From contig JACKCD010000026.1 in assembly GCA_020634215.1 (NCBI GenBank), positions 26,917-90,916 on the forward strand: a DNA stretch of 64,000 nucleotides, written 5' to 3'. The notes beneath the pieces are model-generated. The model was not told where the DNA came from, did not search any database, and saw only the letters and a list, made by a program, of their open reading frames with translations. Below, piece by piece: positions 9,127-18,078 of this stretch. The stretch comes from Ardenticatenaceae bacterium (GTDB lineage: Bacteria; Chloroflexota; Anaerolineae; Promineifilales; Promineifilaceae). The position numbers were made by a program, and so were the translations under genes. Positions within the stretch are counted from its first letter, which is position 1. Each line of letters opens with the position of its first letter.

Positions 9127-10551
9127 TTAGGCAAAAACCGGCGGCGTACGCTGCGCCCACGGCTGGGCTTCCTCAAGCTGTGCCGCCAGCCGGAACAGCG
9201 TGGCTTCGTCGCCAAACCGCCCCATGAAGTGTACGCCAACAGGCAAGCCTGATTCTGTCCAATGCAGTGGCAGCGACATGGCCGGTTGGCCGGTGGCGTT
9301 GGCAATGGGGGTGAACGGGACAAAGGCGATGGCGCGTTCCATGCCGCTGAGGGGGTTGCCGGGCTGCGGGTCAAATTGCCCCAGCAGCAGCGGCGGCTCG
9401 GCAACAACGGGGGTAAGCCACAGGTCGTAGCGGTCAAAGAAGGAGGCAATTTGCCGGCTGATAAGCTGCAACGACTGCACCGCCAACAAATAATCCGCCG
9501 CCGTTAGCCGTTCCCCCTGTTCATACATCGCCCAGGTCAGCGGTTCGTATTGGGCTGGGTTGGGAGGCTGGCGGGTGAGCAGGCCAATGCCCTTGACGGT
9601 CCAGGCGCACCCAGCCGCCCATAAAGCCAGAAAAGCATCATTGAAGCGGGTGGCATCAAAGACGGGGACGGCTTCTTCGACGTGGTGGCCGAGGTTGGCG
9701 CACAGTTGGGCGGTGTGGCGAACGGCCGTTACACACGCCTCATCAATTTTCACCCCGCTTGGGGCGACGGTGCTAAAGCCAATGCGAAGCTGGCCGGGCG
9801 GAGTGGTGGTTTCGGCCAGAAACGGCCGTTGTTGCGGCGGTGCCCAATACGGGTCGCCCGCGCTGGGGCCGCTGATGATGTCTAAAAAGGCGGCACTGTC
9901 ACGCACCGAACGGCTGACGCAGCCGCTGGTGGAGAGACCGCTCATCACGTCGCCGTTGCTGGGGCCGGCTGGAACCCGCCCCCGCGTAGGTTTCAGGCCA
10001 AACAGCCCGCAACACGCCGCCGGAATGCGAATGGAGCCGCCGCCGTCGCTGGCGTGAGCCACCGGCACCATGCCTGCCGCCACTGCCGCCGCCGCGCCGC
10101 CGCTGGAGCCGCCCGGTGAACGGCCGATGTCCCACGGGTTGCGGCATGTTCCCAAAAAGGTAGGTTCGGTAGTGGGCAGCAGCCCAAATTCGGGCGTATT
10201 GGTTTTGCCCAGCGCGATTAGGCCAGCGGCGTTGGCGCGTTCCACCAGGGTTGCGTTTGTGGTGGGGACAAAGTTTGCCAGTGCTGCCGAGCCGCCTGTT
10301 AGCCGCACCCCTTTGTAGGCGATGCCCAAATCTTTGAGCAAGAATGGCACACCGCTGAGGGGGCTGACGTTGGGATTGGTTTGATCTGCAGTTTGCGCCT
10401 GGTCAAACATCTCGGTGACAATGGCGTTTAGCTGGGGATTGGTGGCTTCGATGCGCCGAACGGCCGTTTCCACCAGCTCCAATGCCGTAATCTCGCCGCG
10501 CTGCACCAGTGCAGCTTGGGCGATTCCATCTAATGTTGCGAACTCATCCAT
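9127..10551 (-). CDS. amidase-signature family amidohydrolase
   Basis: 474 residues. The Ser-cisSer-Lys triad is visible: Lys in FLLKDLG (about residue 73), the Gly/Ser loop GRSPGGSSGGAAAAVAAG, and the nucleophile region ASDGGGSIRIPAACCG. Members hydrolyse amides, or act as GatA in Gln-tRNA amidation. There is no gatB or gatC neighbour, so a stand-alone amidase is more likely. It is monocistronic, followed by AT-rich DNA and preceded by the mscL terminator. Confidence 0.92.
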   Translation of the reverse strand: MDEFATLDGIAQAALVQRGEITALELVETAVRRIEATNPQLNAIVTEMFDQAQTADQTNPNVSPLSGVPFLLKDLGIAYKGVRLTGGSAALANFVPTTNATLVERANAAGLIALGKTNTPEFGLLPTTEPTFLGTCRNPWDIGRSPGGSSGGAAAAVAAGMVPVAHASDGGGSIRIPAACCGLFGLKPTRGRVPAGPSNGDVMSGLSTSGCVSRSVRDSAAFLDIISGPSAGDPYWAPPQQRPFLAETTTPPGQLRIGFSTVAPSGVKIDEACVTAVRHTAQLCANLGHHVEEAVPVFDATRFNDAFLALWAAGCAWTVKGIGLLTRQPPNPAQYEPLTWAMYEQGERLTAADYLLAVQSLQLISRQIASFFDRYDLWLTPVVAEPPLLLGQFDPQPGNPLSGMERAIAFVPFTPIANATGQPAMSLPLHWTESGLPVGVHFMGRFGDEATLFRLAAQLEEAQPWAQRTPPVFA

Positions 10552-10598
10552 GTGTTGCCTGCCTTTGTTACTGCAATGGTATCCTGTTTTTGCCTAAA

Positions 10599-10632
10599 TA
10601 AAAAAAGCCCGGCAGCAACTCGCTGCCAGGCT
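10599..10632 (-). terminator. intrinsic terminator of mscL
   Basis: Arms AGCCCGGCAGC / GCTGCCAGGCT (one wobble position) with a 5-nt loop. On the minus strand they are followed by a run of seven T, directly downstream of the mscL stop. Confidence 0.88.
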
Positions 10633-10661
10633 TCTCGCTAACTGTACGAAATTGTAAAAGT

Positions 10662-11042
10662 TTACCGCGCTTGCCGCTTTAGCAGATCGCGGATTTCGGT
10701 GAGCAGCTTTTCTTCGGCCGAGGGTGCGGGCGGAGCGGCGGGGGCAGCTTCTTCTTGCTTTTCCATCTTCTTGATGGTGCGAACCAGCATGAAGATAACC
10801 CAAGCGATTACTAGGAAGTTGACAATTGCCTGAATAAAGTTGCCATATGTTAAGGTGGCACTTCCCACCTGTAGCACCATTTCCGTAAAATTGATGCCAC
10901 CCAGGATGATGCCAATGAGGGGCATGAGGATGTCGTTGACCAAGGAGGTCACGATGGCACCAAATGCGCCGCCGATAATGACTGCCACGGCCAAGTCCAT
11001 GACGTTGCCACGCTTAATGAAATCGCCAAACTCTTTTAACAT
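10662..11042 (-). CDS. mscL: large-conductance mechanosensitive channel
   Basis: 126 residues from the ATG at 11042, which has AGGAGA upstream; an eight-residue longer reading is not needed. MscL is a homopentameric inner-membrane valve that opens on hypo-osmotic shock. The N-terminal helix FGDFIKRGNVMDLAVAVIIG with the constriction region is intact, TM2 is around 65-90 and the cytoplasmic helix ends in EEKLLTEIRDLLKRQ. The C-terminal linker is Ala/Pro-rich. It has its own terminator. Confidence 0.97.
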   Translation of the reverse strand: MLKEFGDFIKRGNVMDLAVAVIIGGAFGAIVTSLVNDILMPLIGIILGGINFTEMVLQVGSATLTYGNFIQAIVNFLVIAWVIFMLVRTIKKMEKQEEAAPAAPPAPSAEEKLLTEIRDLLKRQAR

Positions 11043-11132
11043 GTACGGTTCTCCTGTTCCTGCCAATAAATAATGGTACTATGGTACCAATTTTGTGTGA
11101 TTTGACAATTAGACGCTGAGAACAGAAGTTGG

Positions 11133-12431
11133 TCACAAATTGGTGACGGGAATAAATTGTTCGCGGCCGGGGCCGACGGAGATGTGGGAAACGGGAACGG
11201 CCGTTTGTTCCACAATAAACTCCACATAGCGACGGGCGTTGGCGGGCAGGTCGGCCAGTTGGCGTACCTGCATAATGTCTTCGTCCCAGCCCGGCAGCGT
11301 TTCGTAGATTGGCTGGCACTGCGCTACTTCTTCCAGGCTGCTGGGCAAATAATTAATGCGTTGGCCGTGCAGGTCATAGGCCACACAGACCGGGATTTCG
11401 GCGATGCCGCTGAGGATGTCGAGTTTGGTGACGACAAATTCGGTGAGGCTGTTGACGCGGCGGGCGTGGTGGAGGATGTTGAGGTCGAGCCAGCCAACGC
11501 GGCGCGGCCGGCCGGTGGTCGTACCATACTCATCCCAGGGGTTGGCCCCCGTGCCGCGCAGCCGCATGGCTAGTTCACCATCCAGTTCGGTGGTAAAGGG
11601 GCCGCTGCCCACGCGGCTGCTAAATGCTTTGGCGACACCGATGATGCGCCCGACGTTTTTGGGGCCAACACCCAGTCCGGTAAGTGCCCCGCCAGCGGTG
11701 GGGGCGGAGCTGGTGACGAAGGGGTAGGTGCCGTGGTCAATGTCGAGCAGTGTTCCCTGGGCACCTTCGGCAAGGACAGAACGGCCGTTTTGCAGGGCCT
11801 CGTCCAGCATCAGGCTGCATTCCACCAGGTGGGGAGCCAGTTGTTGGGCATAGTTTGCATAATCGGCAGAAACGGCCGTTGCGTCCAGCGGTTCCTCACC
11901 ATACAGTTCAGTTAGCACTCGGTTTTTCTCGTTGATGTGGGCATAAATCGCCTCTGCCAACTCTTCCGGCTTGTCCAGCAGCCCGGCACGCAGCCCGGAA
12001 CGCGCCACTTTGTCGGTGTAGGCGGGGCCAATTCCTCGCTGCGTGGTGCCAATGGCTCCCGCGCCCAGCTCTTTTTCCTTCGCTTTGTCCAGGGCAATGT
12101 GGGCTGGGGTAATTAAGTGTGCCTTGCGGCTGATCTTGAGCCGCTGGGGGCTAACATCCACGCCACGCTGCTTTAGTTCCGTCATTTCACGCAGCATGAC
12201 GGCTGGGTTCACCACCACGCCGCTGCCAATTAGACAAGTAACGCCGGGGTGGATGACACCGGAAGGAATAAGATGGAGCTTAAAGACTTCTCCAGCAATC
12301 GTAATGGTGTGACCGGCATTGTCGCCGCCGCTGAAGCGGGCAATGATGTCGGCTTGGGCGGCCAGCAGATCGGTGATGTGGCCTTTGCCTTCATCCCCCC
12401 ATTGGGTGCCAATAATCATATCGAGTGGCAT
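11133..12431 (-). CDS. purA: adenylosuccinate synthetase
   Basis: 432 residues from the ATG at 12431, preceded by AAGGAG. It joins IMP and aspartate using GTP in the first committed step to AMP. The P-loop IIGTQWGDEGKGHITD starts near residue 5. The IMP loop AEGAQGTLLDIDHGTYPFVTSS and the signature GIGPAYTDKVAR are present, and the C-terminus ends SVGPGREQFIPV. Length and order are standard. It is monocistronic with a 340-bp upstream region. Confidence 0.97.
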   Translation of the reverse strand: MPLDMIIGTQWGDEGKGHITDLLAAQADIIARFSGGDNAGHTITIAGEVFKLHLIPSGVIHPGVTCLIGSGVVVNPAVMLREMTELKQRGVDVSPQRLKISRKAHLITPAHIALDKAKEKELGAGAIGTTQRGIGPAYTDKVARSGLRAGLLDKPEELAEAIYAHINEKNRVLTELYGEEPLDATAVSADYANYAQQLAPHLVECSLMLDEALQNGRSVLAEGAQGTLLDIDHGTYPFVTSSAPTAGGALTGLGVGPKNVGRIIGVAKAFSSRVGSGPFTTELDGELAMRLRGTGANPWDEYGTTTGRPRRVGWLDLNILHHARRVNSLTEFVVTKLDILSGIAEIPVCVAYDLHGQRINYLPSSLEEVAQCQPIYETLPGWDEDIMQVRQLADLPANARRYVEFIVEQTAVPVSHISVGPGREQFIPVTNL

Positions 12432-12453
12432 GTTTTTCTCCTTCGAAAATGGG

Positions 12454-12481
12454 ACACGGACGAACACGGACGAACACGGAC
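12454..12481. repeat. tandem word repeat ACACGGACGA
   Basis: Three near-perfect copies of a 10-nt word (ACACGGACGA) lie just upstream of purA. Related words occur at 46561-46600 (inverted) and 62814-62850, so this is a dispersed intergenic repeat family. Confidence 0.8.
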
Positions 12482-12663
12482 AAATCTGCGAAATCTTTGA
12501 TTTTTATTTATCGTGGTGCGCCACGGCTCAGGCTGTCTCCTCATTGTTACATTTCTATCCTGTTGGCACATATGCCTGTGCCAAACCAACAAGCAAGTAT
12601 ACCAAAAACTGCCCCTTCCCCCATTAGATGATGAATTGGTTCTGTGAAAAAAGCGTTGTAATG

Positions 12664-12707
12664 TTGACTTTAACAAATCTTGGATATAGTACTAGGGGGC
12701 TAGTACT
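12664..12707 (+). promoter_or_regulatory. promoter-like boxes with overlapping operator dyad for the hybrid kinase
   Basis: TTGACT at 12664 and TATAGT at 12685 are 15 bp apart, shorter than the optimum. A perfect dyad AGTACTAG-GGGG-CTAGTACT (12688-12707) overlaps the -10 box. This is where a repressor could act on the gene starting at 12773. Confidence 0.4.
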
Positions 12708-12772
12708 GCGGTATTGGTATATATAGCTTTGGCAAACTTGACTATGAACGAGAGTGTTCAAGGGGAAGTTTT

Positions 12773-15427
12773 ATGCAAACAGTGGCACAGGGTAGGCTGT
12801 CTAAGGTGCGCTTGGTAGCGCATTCGTTTAAATTCAACCGTTTGCAACGGCTGCCAATTCCGTGGTTGTTGCTGCTTTTGTCGTTGGTTGTCACCGTTTT
12901 TGTTTGGCGGCAAGAGCAACAATTGCTGCAAACGCGCATTCAGACACGCTTACGTCAAGAGATTGCCTATACAAACCAGGCACTGGAAAATGAGTTTGCT
13001 TATTCACAAGAGGCACTTTACAGTGCTCGCAGCTTTTTGGTGGCGAATGATGGCGTGACGCTGGCAATGTGGCAGCGTTATGTTGAATCCCTTGATTTGG
13101 CAGCACGGTATCCAGGTTTGGTCGAACTGGGGTATGTGGCGTATGTGCCGGAGGCGGATCTGCCGGGTTTTGTGGAGACGCTGCGCCAAAGTGCAGGGGG
13201 GGCGGCACCACACGTAGCAACTGGTCAGTCGGATTATTTGATTACGCAATTTGTATATGCCCAGGAGGCGGAGCAGTTGGCGGTGGGGCAGGATTTGGGG
13301 GCAGATTTTGCGCTGCGGTCGGTGGCGGAACGGGCACGGGATTTGGGTGAGGTGATGATTAGCCGGAAGGTGGAGTTGGCGGGGTTGGAAACGGCCGTTA
13401 ATCCCATACAGCGAGCGGGTGTTTTCCTGTTTTTGCCGGTATATGGTGAGCAAGAAACGGCCGTTCAAGGCTGGGTTTACGCCACTGTCAGCACCCAGGC
13501 ATTGCTGGAAGACGTTCTGGGTTTTCTCGATGCTGGCCTGCATGTAGAGATGTACGATGGCACCGCCATAGAGCCAGAAACGGTTTTATTTGACCACTCG
13601 CTTTTGCACACCCATGCCCCTGAAGATTTAACTTTCCGTGAAACACAGCTTGTCAACTTAAACGGCCGTGTTTGGACACTCAGCTTTAGCACCCTGCCCG
13701 CCTTCAACCTCAGCATTGACGAAACCCAGCCCATGATGGTTCTCATCACGGGCATGATTTTTAGTCTGTTTATCTTTGGTCTCACCTGGACCGTGTTCAC
13801 TGCCCGTGAGCGTGCCCTCATCCTGGCTGAAGCCATGACCTCGACCCTGCGGGAAAACGAAGAGCGATATCGTACCCTGGTTGAAAACGCCCCCGAAGCC
13901 ATTGTGGTGCTGGATGTCAATGAAAGCTTGATTGAGGATGTGAACGAAAACGCCGTTCACCTCTTTGGCCTTAGCCGCAAGCATTTGCTACGCACCAGTT
14001 TGGCCGCCCTCAGCCCCGCATCGCAACCCGACGGCCAGCCATCGCTGCCGTTGATGGCCGATAAGCTGGCGCAGGCACTTTCCGGCCACCGCGTTGAATT
14101 TGAATGGGTTTATTTGAATGCCCACGGCGATGAAATCTTGTGTGACGTGCGCTTTGTCCGGCTGCCCTCCAAGTCGCGTAACCTGGTGCGAGGCAGCATT
14201 ACTGATATTACCGAACGGGAGCGGACCAAAAAGGCGATGGAGCAGGCGCAGAAGCTGGAAAGTTTAGGGGTGTTGGCGGGTGGTGTGGCGCACGATTTTA
14301 ACAATTTGCTGGTTGCCATGCTGGGTCATACCTCGCTGGCGATGATGCGTTTGCCTGCCAGTAACCCGGCTCATGACCACATTGCCCAAGCGGTGAAGGC
14401 GGCCGAGCGAGCGGCCGATTTGACACAGCAGATGCTGGCCTACTCCGGGCGGGGTCATTTTCGGATGCAGCCGATTGCTCTCAATACGCTGTTGGATGAA
14501 AACCTCCACCTCTTTACCTCGGCCATCCCCAAAAATATTACGCTGCAAAAACAGCTTGCCCACGACTTGCCCCGCGTGGATGCTGACCTGGGGCAGATGC
14601 AGCAGGTGGTGATGAACCTGATTTTGAATGGCGCTGATGCCATTGGGCAGAAGCAGGGCGTGGTAAAGATTACAACGATGATCTATGAGCTGGAGAGCGG
14701 CGATAAAGAGTTCTCGCAGCTTAACTACACGCTGAAGCCTGGCCGCTATATTCGGCTTGACGTGGCGGACAACGGATGTGGCATGGACGAACAAACGCTG
14801 TCCAAGATTTTTGACCCGTTTTTCACCACCAAGCAAACCGGGCGTGGTTTGGGGCTGGCGGCTGTACAAGGGATTGTGCGGGGTCACAAGGGTGGGCTGC
14901 ATGTTTCCAGCAAGCCGGGCGAGGGGACGACCTTTAGCTTGATGCTGCCAGTGAGCAAAAGTGAATTGGATGAGGTTATGCAACCACTTGCGCTGCAAGA
15001 TGTAGATATTCCGGCCAATTGTTTGGTGCTGGTAATTGATGATGAAGCCTCGGTACGTAATATTGTGACCGATATTTTGGAGATGGACGGCATTCGCACG
15101 ATGGTAGCCCCCAATGGCGAAATTGGTATTGAATTGTATGAGAAGTATCAGGATGATATTGATCTGGTGCTGCTCGATTTGTCTATGCCGGGGCTAAATG
15201 GGCACGAAACGTTTATTCGGCTGCAGCGCATTAACCCCAAGGTTAATGTGGTATTGTCGTCGGGGTATGATGAGTCGGATGCGACGGTGCAGTTTGTGGG
15301 GCATGGCCTGTCTGGGTTTATCCAGAAGCCGTATGAACCAGGTTATTTCTTGACGACGATTAAGGGGTATTTGGCGAATGTAACCCACGAAGTGCCGCAG
15401 CATGAACTGGAAATGGCACTGTCATAG
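12773..15427 (+). CDS. hybrid sensor histidine kinase (CHASE-PAS-HisKA-HATPase-REC)
   Basis: 884 residues. There is a first membrane span at about 28-46, an extracellular CHASE-type sensor at about 75-260, a second span near 320-342, and a PAS domain at about 362-480. HisKA has the phospho-accepting histidine at about 507 in GGVAHDFNNLL. The HATPase has an N-box (NLILNGADAIG) and G-boxes DNGCGMD and GRGLGLAAVQG. A C-terminal receiver has its Asp near 802 in VLLDLSMPGLNG and its Lys in FIQKPYEP. CHASE domains bind small ligands outside the cell. No dedicated response regulator is adjacent; the lone receiver at 6.0-6.4 kb is a possible partner. A GGGGAAG ribosome site precedes the ATG, and a strong terminator follows. 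Confidence 0.95.
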   Translation: MQTVAQGRLSKVRLVAHSFKFNRLQRLPIPWLLLLLSLVVTVFVWRQEQQLLQTRIQTRLRQEIAYTNQALENEFAYSQEALYSARSFLVANDGVTLAMWQRYVESLDLAARYPGLVELGYVAYVPEADLPGFVETLRQSAGGAAPHVATGQSDYLITQFVYAQEAEQLAVGQDLGADFALRSVAERARDLGEVMISRKVELAGLETAVNPIQRAGVFLFLPVYGEQETAVQGWVYATVSTQALLEDVLGFLDAGLHVEMYDGTAIEPETVLFDHSLLHTHAPEDLTFRETQLVNLNGRVWTLSFSTLPAFNLSIDETQPMMVLITGMIFSLFIFGLTWTVFTARERALILAEAMTSTLRENEERYRTLVENAPEAIVVLDVNESLIEDVNENAVHLFGLSRKHLLRTSLAALSPASQPDGQPSLPLMADKLAQALSGHRVEFEWVYLNAHGDEILCDVRFVRLPSKSRNLVRGSITDITERERTKKAMEQAQKLESLGVLAGGVAHDFNNLLVAMLGHTSLAMMRLPASNPAHDHIAQAVKAAERAADLTQQMLAYSGRGHFRMQPIALNTLLDENLHLFTSAIPKNITLQKQLAHDLPRVDADLGQMQQVVMNLILNGADAIGQKQGVVKITTMIYELESGDKEFSQLNYTLKPGRYIRLDVADNGCGMDEQTLSKIFDPFFTTKQTGRGLGLAAVQGIVRGHKGGLHVSSKPGEGTTFSLMLPVSKSELDEVMQPLALQDVDIPANCLVLVIDDEASVRNIVTDILEMDGIRTMVAPNGEIGIELYEKYQDDIDLVLLDLSMPGLNGHETFIRLQRINPKVNVVLSSGYDESDATVQFVGHGLSGFIQKPYEPGYFLTTIKGYLANVTHEVPQHELEMALS

Positions 15428-15435
15428 GTAACATG

Positions 15436-15473
15436 AAAAAGGGGCTGTGGTTTTGCCACGGCCCCTTTTTTTA
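15436..15473. terminator. bidirectional intrinsic terminator
   Basis: GGGGCTGTGG-TTTTG-CCACGGCCCC hairpin with a T-run on the right and an A-run on the left. It serves the kinase gene on the plus strand and the Trm112-like gene on the minus strand, whose stop codon lies inside the T-run. Confidence 0.9.
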
Positions 15474-15860
15474 TGCTTGGTTGAGTTTGCGCCAAAGGAT
15501 GATGAGGGTGAGCGTGGTTAGGACGGCGGCCAGGATGGTGATGAGGGTTTTGGGGGAGGCGGCAATAACGATGTCGGAGCCGCCGGCCGACATGGGAACA
15601 GCAGCGGGTGGTGCGGGTGGGGGAACGGGAAGGTCAGAAACGGCCGTTTCCCGCCAGCGTCGCCCTTCTTCAATCAACATCACTGGGATACCGTCCCGAA
15701 TGGGGTATTTGTACCCTGTTTCTGGGGAGACCAGCCAACTGTTGTGAACCAACTCCAAACGCCCTGGGTCGCCACCCTGCTCTTGGCTTTGCTGAATGGC
15801 ATAGGGATCACGCAAAATTTCTAATAGTTCCGGACTAATGGGGAGCGCACTTTCGCTCAT
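15471..15860 (-). CDS. cysteine-free Trm112-like protein with C-terminal membrane anchor
   Basis: 129 residues. The N-terminal 75 residues are clearly paralogous to the protein at 6556-6816 (DPGRLELVHN, YPIRDGIPVMLIEEGRRW). The zinc-ribbon cysteines are all replaced (LRDPYAIQQS, HNSWLVSPETG). A Pro-rich linker and one membrane span (VIAASPKTLITILAAVLTT region, about 95-120) follow. It starts 57 bp after the L,D-transpeptidase gene with a good GGAG site, so it may belong to that cell-wall operon. The fold is recognisable, but a zinc-dependent role is unlikely and its function is unknown. Confidence 0.75.
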   Translation of the reverse strand: MSESALPISPELLEILRDPYAIQQSQEQGGDPGRLELVHNSWLVSPETGYKYPIRDGIPVMLIEEGRRWRETAVSDLPVPPPAPPAAVPMSAGGSDIVIAASPKTLITILAAVLTTLTLIILWRKLNQA

Positions 15861-15917
15861 AATAATACAACTCCTTTACAGTAAGCAGGTAGCAAGTTCT
15901 GTTTGCCACTTGTTACA

Positions 15918-17009
15918 TTAATAGTGAACATTGACCAGCGTGCCAAGCGGTGCCCAATTAAACAGCCACTGGGAATCGGGGATGCTGACGTTAACGCAGC
16001 CGTGGCTCATGGGGTGCCCAAAGTTGTTGTGCCAATAGGCTCCGTGAATGGCGTAATCTTCATAAAAATACATGACGTAGGGAACGCCTTCCAGATAGTA
16101 GTCGTAGCCGAGTAAACGGCCGTCCATGGTCTGGCTTTCATACTTGATCCAGGTGCGGAACTGGCCGGTGACGGTCGGGAAGTTGGGCAGGCCGCTGGAG
16201 ACAAGGGCGGAATAGACCAGGGAGTCCCCCTCAAAGGCGTTGAGCGATTGGGTAGAAAGGTTGACATCAATCCATCGTTCGCTGGCGCCTACGCCAAACG
16301 GCCGTTTACCCACCCAATTGCTCACTTCCACCCCCACCACTGTGGGAATAGGCGTAGGCGTAGGAGTAGGGGTGTTGGTGGGCAAGGGGGTAGCCGTCCA
16401 GGCGGCGCGGGGCTGGCTGTCGCTGACGTTTTTTGCTAGCAGTCGTTCTGGCCGTTCGGTGGGGACGGGAGTGGGGCTGCTGGTGGGAGGAACGGCCGTT
16501 ACCGTTGGTTCTGTCGTAGGCGCGACAACTGTGGCTTCAATTGTTGGCTGGCTAGTGGCGGGGGACAAAACGGCCGTTTCTGCCTGTTTGCCGCCGTTTG
16601 CCAGAAAGAACCCGGCTGCGCCCAGCAGCAGAAGCAACAGCAAGCCAACAGCCGCCCACAAAGGCCAGCGGCTTCTCGTGGGTGATGTGGCTGGGGTGGT
16701 AGATGTGGTGGGGGAGGGAGAACGGCCGTTTGTGGCTACCAGAGGCGGTGGCACGTTGGTTTTGTCCAATCGTCGCTGTGCCCACGCCTTGGCCTTCACC
16801 ACTGTCGGGTGGGTCGGGTTCAATGCTTCCGCCCGCTGCACATATTCCATGCTGGCGGCCGGCGAGGGGGCGACGCTGGCAAGCCACAGCCAAATGGCAA
16901 AATCATCTGGCTGCTGTGCCACCGCTTGCTGCAATAAATGCCGCGCCTTTTGTTTTTCGCCCGCCTCAATGGCGGCACGTGCCCGCTGTACAAGCTCTTG
17001 AGTGTCCAT
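15918..17009 (-). CDS. membrane-anchored L,D-transpeptidase (YkuD family)
   Basis: 363 residues. An N-terminal cytoplasmic helical segment (TPR-like, about 1-75) is followed by a membrane span near 118-140, a Thr/Pro-rich wall-spanning linker, and a YkuD domain ending with HGAYWHNNFG and HPMSHGCVNVSIPDSQWLF. The catalytic Cys and its His are present in SHGC. These enzymes form 3-3 peptidoglycan cross-links or attach proteins. The start codon overlaps the stop of the amidase gene by one base (TAATG), so the pair is translationally coupled. The cytoplasmic N-terminal module is an addition to the usual family layout. Confidence 0.92.
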   Translation of the reverse strand: MDTQELVQRARAAIEAGEKQKARHLLQQAVAQQPDDFAIWLWLASVAPSPAASMEYVQRAEALNPTHPTVVKAKAWAQRRLDKTNVPPPLVATNGRSPSPTTSTTPATSPTRSRWPLWAAVGLLLLLLLGAAGFFLANGGKQAETAVLSPATSQPTIEATVVAPTTEPTVTAVPPTSSPTPVPTERPERLLAKNVSDSQPRAAWTATPLPTNTPTPTPTPIPTVVGVEVSNWVGKRPFGVGASERWIDVNLSTQSLNAFEGDSLVYSALVSSGLPNFPTVTGQFRTWIKYESQTMDGRLLGYDYYLEGVPYVMYFYEDYAIHGAYWHNNFGHPMSHGCVNVSIPDSQWLFNWAPLGTLVNVHY

Positions 17010-17788
17010 TAAAGCCCGTTAAGATAGCACAAAATGCCGTTGGTAATGCCATTGGCCGGCACCTCGGCATTATCGTAAATAAGCTCCCGGTCTTGGTACA
17101 TAAAGCCCGTTTCGATAATGATGGCCGGGGTGCCAGGGGCAATTTCGCGGAAGGCATGATAGTCGGTCATGTCCCGGGTAATGGTGTTGGCGTGGTAGGG
17201 AAGTTGCGTTTCAGCTTGGTATGCTTGCTCAATACAGATGGAGAGGTTGCTGGAGTCGGTGTAGGTAGAGCCAGCAATTTTGAAGCCGGTTGTCAAGTCA
17301 ATAAAAGCGTCACACGAATCCGCATGGATGGAGACAAAGGCGGTGGCACTGTAGCCAGCCAACTGCGGGTCAAATTCGGCCAAAATGTCGGTGCGAATGC
17401 CGCGTCCGCGCAGTTTTTCTGCCACCAATTGGGTAATCCGCAGGTTCACGTCGGCTTCGGTTAGCCCGTCGGCACACACCGCCCCGCTGTCGTTGTCCAA
17501 GTGCCCAGAAACTAACCCAACTCGCATTGGCCCCTGGCTTTGCGGCAAACGCTGTAGCACGGGGCGGTCGGGTACTGATTTGTAGATGGGGGCAATGAGG
17601 CTGTCATTGCCGCTGGCGGCAACGGCGGCGTTGACCAGACTGTCGTTGGCGGGGCTAAAGAACCAGTAGACAGTAATCATGCCGCCAAAGGCCAGCAGCA
17701 AAAAGAGCAGTAAGGCCACATGTCGGCTGAGAAAGCGGAGCCAGGCTGTGGCCGAAGACGACCAGACATTCCCATAAGGTGATTGCAT
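17009..17788 (-). CDS. N-acetylmuramoyl-L-alanine amidase (Amidase_3)
   Basis: 259 residues. A membrane anchor at about 24-48 places the catalytic part outside. Zinc-ligand motifs of the Amidase_3 fold appear in order: VSGHLDND (His), DGLTEADVNLRI (Glu), VSIHADSCD (His), and the catalytic Glu in AIIIETGFMY. The enzyme cleaves the stem peptide from muramic acid. It overlaps the L,D-transpeptidase start by one base, which makes a two- or three-gene wall-remodelling operon. Confidence 0.92.
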   Translation of the reverse strand: MQSPYGNVWSSSATAWLRFLSRHVALLLFLLLAFGGMITVYWFFSPANDSLVNAAVAASGNDSLIAPIYKSVPDRPVLQRLPQSQGPMRVGLVSGHLDNDSGAVCADGLTEADVNLRITQLVAEKLRGRGIRTDILAEFDPQLAGYSATAFVSIHADSCDAFIDLTTGFKIAGSTYTDSSNLSICIEQAYQAETQLPYHANTITRDMTDYHAFREIAPGTPAIIIETGFMYQDRELIYDNAEVPANGITNGILCYLNGL

Positions 17789-18040
17789 TATGTCTATATT
17801 TTAGGTAAGGTGCTGGGTGTTTGTCAAACGGCAACTCTCTAAGGCATCGCATCTGACCTAGAAATGATGTCAGATTGTCTTACTCTCATCGGATATAGGC
17901 GAAACTGGCTTGCGCCGTTGAAATTCCATCGCTTGGCGACTGATTTCTTTTCCGCTTAATTCTGTGAAAAGATTTTGACGCCACTGGGTATAATCAAACT
18001 TCTCTCGCTGAATTAAGGCAATGAAGCGTTCGGCTTCTAC

Positions 18041-18078
18041 TATACTCAAATCAATTTGAAACCAATAGTTTTTCATAA
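18041..18078 (+). repeat. left terminal inverted repeat of the IS element
   Basis: Begins TATACTCAAA and matches the right end over about 37 nt with 25 or more identities (shared blocks ATACTCAAA, AACC, ATAGTTT). It includes the flanking TA. Confidence 0.88.

Larger units (their letters stand above)
12432..12772. other. divergent intergenic region purA / histidine kinase
   Basis: No gene is seen in these 341 bases. They hold a purA-proximal word repeat (12454-12481) and a promoter-like dyad ahead of the kinase gene (12664-12707). The middle is AT-rich with no further structure that I can support. Confidence 0.6.
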
